A DNA stretch of 64,000 nucleotides from Ignavibacteriaceae bacterium (lineage in GTDB: Bacteria; Bacteroidota; Ignavibacteria; Ignavibacteriales; Ignavibacteriaceae). Position numbers and translations under genes: made by a program. The stretch is from NCBI GenBank assembly GCA_013360295.1, contig JABWCL010000010.1:55847-119846 (forward strand). Reading direction: 5' to 3'. The notes under the pieces are model-generated. The model saw only the letters and a program-made list of their open reading frames with translations. It was not told the DNA's origin and did not search any database. This document shows, piece by piece, positions 8,721 through 17,161 of this stretch; the stretch's first letter is position 1; the number at the start of each line of letters is the position of its first letter.

Positions 8721-10265
8721 TTGAATACTTCAGTGCATTACTTATTTTCCGAAAGGTATTTTGATAATATATGTCCGAAAGATTTTACAGAGATAAAAAA
8801 GGTTAGCTCATTTTTCCTGATAACTGTCCTGTGCCTGTTCACATTCACGGGCGCAATGGCACAGCAAGCCCTTACATATGGCGGCGATCCCTCCGGGGGT
8901 GCGCCTTATATGTTTACGGATCCGGAAAATCCCAACCGGTATATCGGCTATGAAATTGAGATAGCTGAAGCGGTCGCGAAACAACTTGGAATGAAAGCTG
9001 AATTCATCCGCACCGACTGGGAAGCAATTGTTGCCTCACTCAAGAATAAAAAATTTGATGTTATCTTCGACGGGTTTGAACCCACCGCCGACCGCGCAAG
9101 GGAGATAATATTCAGCAAGCCATACTACCTTTTCCGCCTTCAGTTAACAGTGCATAAGAACAATAAAGAGATCAACTCACTTGAGGATTGCATAAGGCTG
9201 AATAAAAAAGTCGGCACATTAGTTAACTGCGCCGCTTCGCGCCTGCTCGAAGATAAGAAAATCAATTACCGGCCCTACGCTGATCCTGTCGGCGCTTATA
9301 AAGACCTCGAGTACGGCAGGATAGACGCAGTGCTGATGGATATCCCTATGGAGATGTTTTACGCTCGCAGCAATCCAAACTTCAGAAACGCAGGCGAACC
9401 ATTTCACAAGGGAGCTTACGTAGCGGGTATACGCAAGGAAGATACTTTATTACAGAAGAAAATCAATTCCGCAATAGACACACTCCTCAGAAACGGCACT
9501 TTCGAAAAGATATTCCGGAAGTGGGATATGTGGGATGACTTCCAGCTTCAGCTTGTTGATCAGAAGGAAGTTAAATATGAAATAACTGAAAAGAAATTTG
9601 ATTGGATCGAAGCGCTGATTAAACTTGCGCACGCCGCGGGCATTACCATACTTCTGGCGTTCGGGGCAATGATAATCGCGGTCATTCTCGGCATCCCGCT
9701 GGCTGTCGGACAAATGTACGGGCCAAAACTTATCCGTTATCTGTGCAACATATACATCGAGTTCTTCCGCGGCACACCCGTGCTTGTTCAGCTTTTATTT
9801 CTCTACTTTGGGCTTCCTGTAATAGGGATAACACTGCCCGGGTGGCTCACCGCACTGGTAGGGTTGGGATTGAACTATGCGGCGTATGAATCGCAGGTAT
9901 ATCGCGCTGCTTTCCAGGCTGTCCCTTCAAGGCAGTGGGATGTTTCCTACTCGCTCGGAATGAAACCTTTCCTGGCGTTCCGGAGGATCATACTGCCGCA
10001 GGCAGTCAGAACCGCTCTGCCGCCAATGACAAATGATTTCGTGGCATTATTCAAAGACACATCTACGGCTTTCGCCATTTCCGTGTGGGAGCTCGCGACC
10101 GCTTACCGTGAACTGGCAAACGCGACACAAAGCTATCTCCTTCTCGGAGCGGTTGTCTGCGTTTTTTATCTTGCTATGAGCCTGCCGCTCACTCACTACG
10201 CGCGCAAGCTGGAGAATAAATTAAAAAGAAGTTCACAAAAACTTGAAAAAGCGCCGGGTACATAA
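8721..10265 (+). CDS. Amino-acid ABC transporter: fused substrate-binding protein and permease
   Basis: A 514-residue two-part protein. Residues about 28-46 form a signal or anchor, about 50-278 a family-3 solute-binding domain (IGYEIEIAEAVAKQLG, DVIFDGFEPTADRAREIIFS, GTFEKIFRKW), and about 300-495 a HisM/GlnP-type permease with several membrane segments and the EAA loop (SYSLGMKPFLAFRRIILPQA). The substrate is likely a polar amino acid such as glutamine. The start is uncertain: TTG 8721 or GTG 8733, both without a ribosome site and with no in-frame ATG upstream of the signal segment. The ATPase gene begins at the very next base after the stop. Confidence 0.92.
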   Translation: MNTSVHYLFSERYFDNICPKDFTEIKKVSSFFLITVLCLFTFTGAMAQQALTYGGDPSGGAPYMFTDPENPNRYIGYEIEIAEAVAKQLGMKAEFIRTDWEAIVASLKNKKFDVIFDGFEPTADRAREIIFSKPYYLFRLQLTVHKNNKEINSLEDCIRLNKKVGTLVNCAASRLLEDKKINYRPYADPVGAYKDLEYGRIDAVLMDIPMEMFYARSNPNFRNAGEPFHKGAYVAGIRKEDTLLQKKINSAIDTLLRNGTFEKIFRKWDMWDDFQLQLVDQKEVKYEITEKKFDWIEALIKLAHAAGITILLAFGAMIIAVILGIPLAVGQMYGPKLIRYLCNIYIEFFRGTPVLVQLLFLYFGLPVIGITLPGWLTALVGLGLNYAAYESQVYRAAFQAVPSRQWDVSYSLGMKPFLAFRRIILPQAVRTALPPMTNDFVALFKDTSTAFAISVWELATAYRELANATQSYLLLGAVVCVFYLAMSLPLTHYARKLENKLKRSSQKLEKAPGT

Positions 10266-11000
10266 ATGATAAAGGTGGATTCATTATATAAAAGAGTTAA
10301 CGGAACAGAAATCATTAAAAATGTTTCGTTTGAATTTCCTGCGGGAAAGGTCCTGGGAATCATCGGTGAATCGGGAAGCGGAAAAACTTCGCTTCTTCTT
10401 TCTTTAAGCGGTTTAACTTATTTTACCAGCGGAAAGATTACCGTAAACTCACTCACATTCACCGGCGAATCGAACGGCCGCGATAAAGATTTCATCTGGG
10501 AGTTCAGAAAGCAGTCCGGTATCGTTTTCCAGCATCTGTATTTATTTCCTCACCTTACTGTATTGGGAAATATTATTGAAGCCCCGCTCCACGTTCTGAA
10601 AGAAGAAAGAGGTTTGGCGGAAGCAAGAGCGGTCGAACTGCTTAAGAAGGTCGGGCTTGAAAACTCGAAGGATAAATATCCTGATGAACTTTCCGGCGGG
10701 GAGCAGCAGAGGGTTGCTATTTGCCGCGCGCTGATTATGAATCCAGTTGTACTCCTGCTTGATGAACCTACCAGCGCTCTCGATCCCCAGCGCAGCGCGG
10801 ATGTGCGTACACTGCTGAACGACTATGTAAAGCAGGGGCACACTCTCGTCATCGTTTCCCACTCAATCAATTTCCTCCGCGGCTTAGCCGATTATCTGCT
10901 TTATATGGATGAAGGCGAGGCTGTCGAATTCGGAGAAACCCCGGAAGTCCTTTCAAATCCCCGCGACTCCCGCACCCATGAATTTCTAAGTCATTTTTAG
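10266..11000 (+). CDS. Amino-acid ABC transporter ATP-binding protein (GlnQ-like)
   Basis: A 244-residue ATPase partner of the fused binding protein/permease. Visible motifs are Walker A GESGSGKT (34-41), Q-loop Gln89 (VFQHLYLFP), signature LSGGEQQ (142-148), Walker B VLLLDEP (162-168) and the switch histidine in VIVSHS. Length and motifs match the PAAT (polar amino acid) family. ATG immediately follows the upstream TAA, so the two genes form one translationally coupled operon. Confidence 0.95.
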   Translation: MIKVDSLYKRVNGTEIIKNVSFEFPAGKVLGIIGESGSGKTSLLLSLSGLTYFTSGKITVNSLTFTGESNGRDKDFIWEFRKQSGIVFQHLYLFPHLTVLGNIIEAPLHVLKEERGLAEARAVELLKKVGLENSKDKYPDELSGGEQQRVAICRALIMNPVVLLLDEPTSALDPQRSADVRTLLNDYVKQGHTLVIVSHSINFLRGLADYLLYMDEGEAVEFGETPEVLSNPRDSRTHEFLSHF

Positions 11001-11026
11001 CACCACCTTAAACCTTTCTTACTATT

Positions 11027-11082
11027 CAAATATTTGCCAATAATTTTAGTTATAGGCAATTATTTGTTTTCAAATATTTGCC
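11027..11082. promoter_or_regulatory. Repeat operator upstream of the AbiE-like pair
   Basis: Three copies of one 12-base word stand upstream of the toxin-antitoxin operon: CAAATATTTGCC at 11027-11038, the inverted form GGCAATTATTTG at 11055-11066, and CAAATATTTGCC again at 11071-11082. Copies 1 and 2, and copies 2 and 3, form inverted pairs, and copies 1 and 3 are direct repeats. The layout, 34 bases before the antitoxin start, fits autorepression by the winged-helix AbiEi-like antitoxin. Function is inferred. Confidence 0.62.
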
Positions 11083-11115
11083 TAAATAAAGAATTTTTAG
11101 TAAATTATTGATACT

Positions 11116-11877
11116 ATGTTAAATCTTGTTGAACGAAATTTAAAATCCAGATTCAGAAACCAGGATCTTTTTTCAAGGAACGAATTATTGGCTCTCTTCC
11201 GGGAGATTGAACCGGAACTGAATGAGAATACGATGAACTGGAGAATTCATCATCTGAGGAAAAAAAATGTAATAAGTCAAATAAAAAGCGGCTATTATTC
11301 ATTCTCACACAAAAAAAAATACACTCCTTCAATAACAGAGGATATTCCCGAATTCACAAAAATCATCGATGCCGATTTCCCTGATTATCGGTATTGTATT
11401 TGGAGTACTGTCTGGTTAAATGAATTCTCTTTGCATCAAAGCATAAAAAAACTGCTGATCATTGAGATTGAGAAAGAAGCAGAAGAATCTTTATTTTATT
11501 CGCTCGTTGAAAAATACTGGCGCAGAGTTTTCTTTAGACCTGATCAAAAGGTTATAGACAGGTATGTAACCGAATGTGAAAATCCGGTTATTATAAAAAG
11601 GCTTCTCACCCGCTCTCCTCTGGAAAAATTGAACTTCGATAAATCAGAAGTAATAATGCCCAGGCTCGAGAAAATGCTGGTGGATATATTCGCCGAAGAT
11701 AAACTTTATTATTTATATCAGGGAACCGAGATGGTAAATATTTTTTATAACGCCATAAACACCTATGCTGTTGATTTTACAAAGTTGCTCGGATATGCTG
11801 CGAGGCGTGGCAAGGGGAATGAGATAAAACAATTTCTGGCTGAAAATAATTTTTCTATCAAGGTTGAATTAAAATAA
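11116..11877 (+). CDS. AbiEi/DUF6577-like antitoxin with winged helix
   Basis: A 253-residue protein with an N-terminal winged-helix-like part (FSRNELLALF, NENTMNWRIHHLRKKNVISQIKSGYYSF), the arrangement seen in AbiEi-type antitoxins and in DUF6577 proteins. A central alpha/beta part follows, with FTKIIDADFPDYRYCIWSTVWL. It directly precedes an AbiEii-type nucleotidyltransferase, and the stop and start of the two overlap by sharing base 11877 (TAATG). It should neutralise the toxin and repress the operon through the repeats upstream. The family name is moderately certain; the pairing is clear. Confidence 0.82.
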   Translation: MLNLVERNLKSRFRNQDLFSRNELLALFREIEPELNENTMNWRIHHLRKKNVISQIKSGYYSFSHKKKYTPSITEDIPEFTKIIDADFPDYRYCIWSTVWLNEFSLHQSIKKLLIIEIEKEAEESLFYSLVEKYWRRVFFRPDQKVIDRYVTECENPVIIKRLLTRSPLEKLNFDKSEVIMPRLEKMLVDIFAEDKLYYLYQGTEMVNIFYNAINTYAVDFTKLLGYAARRGKGNEIKQFLAENNFSIKVELK

Positions 11878-12989
11878 TGATCAAGGAGCATTGCTTCACC
11901 TCAAAATGGATGGAGTCATTCCGTGAAAGGCCGGAATATAAAAAGCTGGACATTAACCTCCTCGAGAAGATGATATATGCACTTCACCTCGCTGAGCAAT
12001 TAGCTTTTAACGGGCTTGATTTCGTTTTTAAGGGAGGTACAAGCCTGCTTATTTTATTTGATAATATGAACCGTTTTTCAATTGATATTGATATTATTTG
12101 TAAGTCAGGCAGGGAGGAATTGGAGAACGTATTAGATAATGTAATAAAAAATTCCAGATTTGATTATTATAAGCTGGATGAGCATAGAAGTTATAAAAGC
12201 GGAGTGCCGAAAGCACATTATTCGTTTTTCTTTAATTCCACCGTACCGAATAAATTCACCGGAAGCATTTTACTTGATGTACTATTCGAACATCCGGTTT
12301 ATCCGCGCATCGCGAAAAAACCCGTAAAGACGAACTGGATAGAAACCGAAGGAGAGGTTCTGGTTAACATGCCCTCGATTGAGTCAATAACAGGTGATAA
12401 GTTAACGGCTTTCGCTCCGCATACAATAGGTGTTCCATATTATAAGGGAAAAAACTCTGCAGCGCTTGAAATAATAAAACAGTTATACGATCTTGGATTA
12501 TTATTTGATTTAATCAAGGACCTGAATGAAGTATTAAATAGTTTTCAGAGATTTGCAGAAAGGGAGATATCATACCGAAACAACCTCAATTATCAGCCTG
12601 CTCTTACCCCAGAAGAAGCTCTGAAAGACACGATCAGAACTTGTATAATAATTGTTAAACGTGAAAGGAATAAGGAAGCGGATCTTGAAAAGTTTCGAAA
12701 TCTTCAGTCGGGATTAAAAGCGCTTGGGTCCGGTTATTTAACTTCTGGGAAATTCAGAATAGATGAGGCAGTGCTGAGTGCGGGTAAAACCGCACTGCTA
12801 GCGTCAAAAATATTGTTAAAGGATACAACCGGGATAATACCTTACCACCCTGGTATGGAAGACGGCTCCCCAATTGAAAATCCGGATTGGAACTTCCTGA
12901 ACCAGTTTTCCAGGATGAAAGATAAAAGGACTTATTATTACTGGCGCCAATCAGTTCTACTTTTCGATCATATCACAGATCTTAAATAA
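11877..12989 (+). CDS. AbiEii/AbiGii-type nucleotidyltransferase toxin
   Basis: A 370-residue nucleotidyltransferase. The signature is intact: KGGTS (residues 52-56) and SIDIDI with Asp70 and Asp72, the metal-binding pair of the DNA polymerase beta superfamily. A later ITGDKLTAF segment provides the conserved lysine region of AbiEii toxins. Characterised members transfer nucleotides to tRNA or other targets and arrest growth, giving phage defence as type IV toxin-antitoxin systems. Start and stop overlap the antitoxin gene. The element is complete, so probably active. It ends 27 bases from the convergent helicase gene. Confidence 0.9.
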   Translation: MIKEHCFTSKWMESFRERPEYKKLDINLLEKMIYALHLAEQLAFNGLDFVFKGGTSLLILFDNMNRFSIDIDIICKSGREELENVLDNVIKNSRFDYYKLDEHRSYKSGVPKAHYSFFFNSTVPNKFTGSILLDVLFEHPVYPRIAKKPVKTNWIETEGEVLVNMPSIESITGDKLTAFAPHTIGVPYYKGKNSAALEIIKQLYDLGLLFDLIKDLNEVLNSFQRFAEREISYRNNLNYQPALTPEEALKDTIRTCIIIVKRERNKEADLEKFRNLQSGLKALGSGYLTSGKFRIDEAVLSAGKTALLASKILLKDTTGIIPYHPGMEDGSPIENPDWNFLNQFSRMKDKRTYYYWRQSVLLFDHITDLK

Positions 12990-13015
12990 CACCAATATTT
13001 CAATTACTGCGAATT

Positions 13016-14674
13016 TTAATTCGCCAACTCAACCAGCGGGCGTTTTCCTTTCCCTTTCGGGTTAAGGTTTCTAAGTATTGCCTTCGCTGCATCTTCATCA
13101 GTGTTAAAAAATGAATACGTTTTATTTATTGTAATGCCCTGGATTCTCGGCCCGTCTATATCAGCTTTCTTCTTGATCATTTTGAGTATATCGGTTGGTG
13201 TAAGCCCGTCGTCCTTACCCAGAGCGAGGAACATCCTGATGCCGCCGTCATTTCTCGTGGCTTTTTTCTTTTCCTTCTTATCTTGCTTTTTTTCTTTTCT
13301 CTTTTCCTCGCGGGTTTTTTCCCGTTTATCTTCCCCCTTCCGCTTTGGCTGCCTTGCTTCACCTATCTCCCGGTAATTCGCTTCATCAAGTTCTCTGCCG
13401 AACAACTGCCCAACCAGTTTAGCTATTATCTCCTCCGCTGTATTATTGGAAAGCAATTCTCTCGCTATCTGATAGTATTCAGCGCCCGTTTCAGCGGCGA
13501 GCAAAACATCTATCCCGGCGATCATTTTTTCTTTTTTGAACCGGATCACTTCCGCGATTTGAGGAATGCTCTCTCTCCTGATATTGGTATGGGTGTGGCC
13601 GGCAATCTGTTTCATTTTCCGGAATTCATCGTGCGTGACAAATGTAATTGCAGCGCCCTCTTTTCCCGCTCTTCCCGTTCTACCGATCCTGTGCAGGTAA
13701 GATTCAGCATCCTGCGGCAGCGAAAAATTAATAACGTGGGTTAGTTCTTCTATATCCAGTCCGCGCGCGGCAACATCAGTAGCCACGAGTATATTTACTT
13801 TTCGCTCACGGAACTTTACAAGTATCTTCTCCCTTATTTTCTGGGATATATCCCCGTGCAGCCCTTCAGCGTCATAGTCGCGCTCCTGAAGTTTAGCGGT
13901 GATATTGTCTACATCTTTTTTAGTCCTGCAAAATACAAGTCCGAAAAACTCATTCGTCGTGTCGACTATTCTGCAAAGCGCTTCAAACTTATCGTGTTCG
14001 TTCACTTCATAATAAATCTGATCGGTTAACTGTGTCGTCTGTCCGGATTTTTGAGTTTTAACAAACTCCCTGTCTTTCATAAATCGCTTCGCGAGTTTCT
14101 CTATTCTCTCCGGGAAAGTCGCGGAAAACAAAAGTGTTCTTCTGCTTTCCCCTGTTCTGGCAAGTATGTCCTCAATGTCATCAATAAATCCCATATTGAG
14201 CATTTCATCCGCTTCATCAAGAACGACAAATGATATTTTTTCAACAGCGAGAGATTTCCTGTTAAGATGGTCAATAACTCGTCCCGGAGTACCAATAACT
14301 ATATCCACTCCTTTTTTAAGGTGGCGAAACTGAATATCATAAGACTGCCCGCCGTATATGGGAGCAATATGAAGATCCTTCTCCCCTTTAAGTGAATTAA
14401 ACTCTTCAGCTACCTGTATGGCAAGTTCGCGCGTCGGTACGAGAATGAGCGCCTGTACGTAATCCGCGTGGTTATTTAACAACTCCAATAAGGGAATGGC
14501 GAAAGCGGCGGTTTTACCCGTGCCGGTCTGTGCCTGGCCGATGAGGTCTTTGCCGCTGTTAAGTATGAGCGGAATTATTTTATGCTGTATTTCGGTGGGT
14601 TCCTCAAAACCTTTTTCCGAGATAGCGTTCATCATCGTACGGGATAACCCCATTGCCTCGAATGATTTGTCCAT
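13016..14674 (-). CDS. DEAD-box ATP-dependent RNA helicase (DeaD/CshA type)
   Basis: A 552-residue RNA helicase for ribosome assembly or RNA turnover. The core (1-370) has AQTGTGKT (48-55), PTRELA (80-85), TPGR (129-132), DEAD (153-156), SAT (184-186) and HRIGRTGRAGKEG. A lysine/glutamate-rich linker (about 430-470) leads to a C-terminal RNA-binding domain of the DbpA type (about 473-548, GGIRMFLALGKDDGLTPTDIL). That domain in DbpA binds structured 23S rRNA; in DeaD it is a relative with broader binding. The gene stands alone, with a 271-base AT-rich upstream region shared with the divergent gene at 14946. Confidence 0.95.
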   Translation of the reverse strand: MDKSFEAMGLSRTMMNAISEKGFEEPTEIQHKIIPLILNSGKDLIGQAQTGTGKTAAFAIPLLELLNNHADYVQALILVPTRELAIQVAEEFNSLKGEKDLHIAPIYGGQSYDIQFRHLKKGVDIVIGTPGRVIDHLNRKSLAVEKISFVVLDEADEMLNMGFIDDIEDILARTGESRRTLLFSATFPERIEKLAKRFMKDREFVKTQKSGQTTQLTDQIYYEVNEHDKFEALCRIVDTTNEFFGLVFCRTKKDVDNITAKLQERDYDAEGLHGDISQKIREKILVKFRERKVNILVATDVAARGLDIEELTHVINFSLPQDAESYLHRIGRTGRAGKEGAAITFVTHDEFRKMKQIAGHTHTNIRRESIPQIAEVIRFKKEKMIAGIDVLLAAETGAEYYQIARELLSNNTAEEIIAKLVGQLFGRELDEANYREIGEARQPKRKGEDKREKTREEKRKEKKQDKKEKKKATRNDGGIRMFLALGKDDGLTPTDILKMIKKKADIDGPRIQGITINKTYSFFNTDEDAAKAILRNLNPKGKGKRPLVELAN

Positions 14675-14945
14675 ATTAATTTCTTTCTGTAATATTTTTG
14701 TAATTTAAACTTATTGCACGAAGCCAACCCGGCTTAATTCCAACCTTTGTGGAGTTTACTGTCTATGAGGTTCAATATACGTGATTAGCTCTGCTTAACA
14801 CCGGAATGGGAATAATTATAATCTCTAAAACGGAAGGTAAACTTCATTTGCTTTTGCTTTGCAAAAATACGAATAATCGGGAGATATTTTGGGTAATTTA
14901 GCTATATTTTCATTAATTAATTAAATTATTCCGCAGGTGATACAT

Positions 14946-15803
14946 ATGGTAGCTATACCGGCACGCGTTTTGTTTGTTTTATTAACTTTCTTTTTATCCG
15001 CCCCCCTAACCGCCCAGGACAGTACTGCGTTAAAATACTATAAAATAACCTTTATTGATGACAGTGAGCTGACAGGTACTATCATAAGTCAGGACAGCCT
15101 TACTGTGCAGTTCCTGACAATGGCAAAACTGGACCTGACGATAAAGCGCACGCAGATAAAAAAGATTGAAGATATATCCGCGATGATTATTAAGGATGTT
15201 TACTTCCCCGAAGACCCGAACAATACCCGGCTCCTCTTTGCGCCAACAGCAAAGCCCCTTAAAGCAGGTAAAGGCTATTTTGCGCTTTATGAGCTTTTCT
15301 TCTCCTTTATTGGGTATGGCATTGGTGATGTTTTTACAATTGCGGGCGGTATGTCGCTAATCCCCGGCGTAGGTTCACAGATAGTTTATTTCGCACCGAA
15401 GGCAACGTTTATTAACAGTCCCGATTTCAGCGCCGCCGCCGGAGTGATACATTTTACTTCAACAATGGGTTCCTCGGAGGGAGGAATTGGGATAGGTTAC
15501 GGCGTAGCAACATACTCCGGTGAGAGAGCCTCCTTTTCCGCGGGTTTGGGTTGGGGTTATGCGGGAGAAGATTTCACCAGCAAACCAATAATAATGGGTG
15601 CGGCTGAATTAAGAGCTTCCCGTTATGCAAAAGTAATTGTCGAGACGTGGTTCCCGCCTGATGTTAATGTCGGTGTCGGGGGAGTGGGTGTACGATTTTT
15701 TGGAACCAATTTCGCGACGGATCTTGCGTTCCTTTATATGATCGGTGAGGACGCGGAAAATTTTCCGCTGATTCCGTGGGTGAGTGTGGTTTATAATTTT
15801 TAA
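14946..15803 (+). CDS. Putative outer-membrane beta-barrel protein
   Basis: A 285-residue exported protein of unknown function. ATG 14946 is preferred because AGGTG lies six bases upstream; GTG 14937 overlaps that site. The signal peptide ends near LTAQ (residue 24). A small beta domain (YYKITFIDDSELTGTIISQD to RTQIKKIEDI) resembles the strand-rich RNA- or ligand-binding folds often found ahead of barrels. The remainder is glycine-rich with alternating hydrophobic strands and ends VSVVYNF, an aromatic C-terminus as in barrel proteins. I do not recognise a named family. Confidence 0.72.
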   Translation: MVAIPARVLFVLLTFFLSAPLTAQDSTALKYYKITFIDDSELTGTIISQDSLTVQFLTMAKLDLTIKRTQIKKIEDISAMIIKDVYFPEDPNNTRLLFAPTAKPLKAGKGYFALYELFFSFIGYGIGDVFTIAGGMSLIPGVGSQIVYFAPKATFINSPDFSAAAGVIHFTSTMGSSEGGIGIGYGVATYSGERASFSAGLGWGYAGEDFTSKPIIMGAAELRASRYAKVIVETWFPPDVNVGVGGVGVRFFGTNFATDLAFLYMIGEDAENFPLIPWVSVVYNF

Positions 15804-16253
15804 TACAGTCATTATTGGAAAGTAATACTCCTGTAATTTTATTTATCGGAAGAGATATTGCGCAGGCTTTTTTCGCATAACAAGCAAAAAATTATTGCTC
15901 TGAAAAATCTCTTTGCGCCTCATTAAAAAATGAAAGGAGCCAAACAGTAAATTATAGCTAAAACCCCACCAGGCTGGCAATGTCAGAGCTAAAGACGTGA
16001 TAAGAAAACTGTTGTAATTCTAAAAACTAATCACCCGAAATAAATATCCTTACCCTCCGTCCGGAAATCACTGAAGTGATTCTCCTTCCCTTAACATTCC
16101 AACCTTAACGCAGTTTAACGACTTCCGTCGTTTGCGGACAGGTTCGACGATATACAAAAGATACTCCCGCATAATTGTTAATTTTCTTAACTCTTTATCT
16201 GGCTTAGCAAGTACAAAAAAAGATTATTCTTAATTTTTAATTCTTAATTTTAA
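15804..16253. other. Non-coding stretch with dispersed repeat words
   Basis: These 450 bases hold no supportable gene. They contain the palindrome AAATCACTGAAGTGATT near 16065-16082, whose inverse recurs near 46230 next to a similar TCCGGAA word, so it is probably a dispersed intergenic repeat. From about 16224 there are degenerate ATTCTTA-type heptamers ahead of the EamA stop. Nothing else is recognisable. Confidence 0.5.
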
Positions 16254-17144
16254 TCACTTGATTCCGTTTATCAGCAGTATCATCGCTCCGGACAGAATAA
16301 TTACCGCGGCGAGGACCCGTTTCGGGACTTCCTTCTCTTTGAATATCTTCCCTCCGCCGAATACTGCCATCAGAACCGATAATCTTTTAACAGACAAAAC
16401 AAGCGCGACCGGAGCCAGCTTTGTAGCCTCAATCTGGGTGTAACGGTAAATAACGGTGAAGATTCCCAGCGCTACCAGCAAGCCCAATACTTTTTTATCG
16501 GGAAGCCTGAAAAGTGTTACCGGGTTTTTCTTTGACGCGGCAACAGCGATTAAAAAAATTAAAGTGTAGAACAATTGCTGCAGCGCCGTGAATGTATACG
16601 GAGCGAGTTTATAATCTTTGAGCAGCAGCCTGTCGATCAGAGATGACCCTGTAAACAGTATCAACGCCAGGATTATATACTTATACTTAGCAAGATCAAA
16701 GAGGGCTTTTACCGGCGCTGCTATTCCGTTATTCCCGCTTCTCAGTTCAAGTATATATGTACCCGCAGCCATCAAAATAAGAGCAGCCCACTCCGTGGGA
16801 GCGAGTGTATCATTAATGAAAATGACACCCGCAACCGCCACAAACGCGGGGGAAAGAGCCAATAACGGCAACGCTTCGCTGATCTCGAGGTTCTTGATCG
16901 CGGACATTACACAAAAAAAGGCCCCTGCCCCCATTAACGTTTTAATTAGCAGAAGGACTAATTCGGCAGATAATGGGGGTAAGGGGGGCATAATTATAAA
17001 GAATGGAATCGTAAAAACCAGCGCGATTACAGAACTGAGATAGGAAAACTCAAGCGCTCCCAAGCTAAACAAAGACTTCTTTTCGGAAACAGCCGAAACA
17101 GCGGAAAAGACCGCCGAAATAAATGCCAGTAAAAACCAATCCAT
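16254..17144 (-). CDS. EamA/DMT-family transporter
   Basis: A 296-residue integral membrane protein with about ten hydrophobic segments arranged as two EamA repeats, the classical drug/metabolite transporter layout. The first repeat contains FFCVMSAIKNLEISEALPLLALSPAF and the second VIYRYTQIEATKLAPVALVLSVKRL, both typical. The substrate is unknown. The gene follows the TonB-dependent receptor with a 17-base gap on the same strand, so outer- and inner-membrane uptake or export of one compound is possible. Confidence 0.9.
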   Translation of the reverse strand: MDWFLLAFISAVFSAVSAVSEKKSLFSLGALEFSYLSSVIALVFTIPFFIIMPPLPPLSAELVLLLIKTLMGAGAFFCVMSAIKNLEISEALPLLALSPAFVAVAGVIFINDTLAPTEWAALILMAAGTYILELRSGNNGIAAPVKALFDLAKYKYIILALILFTGSSLIDRLLLKDYKLAPYTFTALQQLFYTLIFLIAVAASKKNPVTLFRLPDKKVLGLLVALGIFTVIYRYTQIEATKLAPVALVLSVKRLSVLMAVFGGGKIFKEKEVPKRVLAAVIILSGAMILLINGIK

Positions 17145-17161
17145 ATTACCCGGTGTTGATC

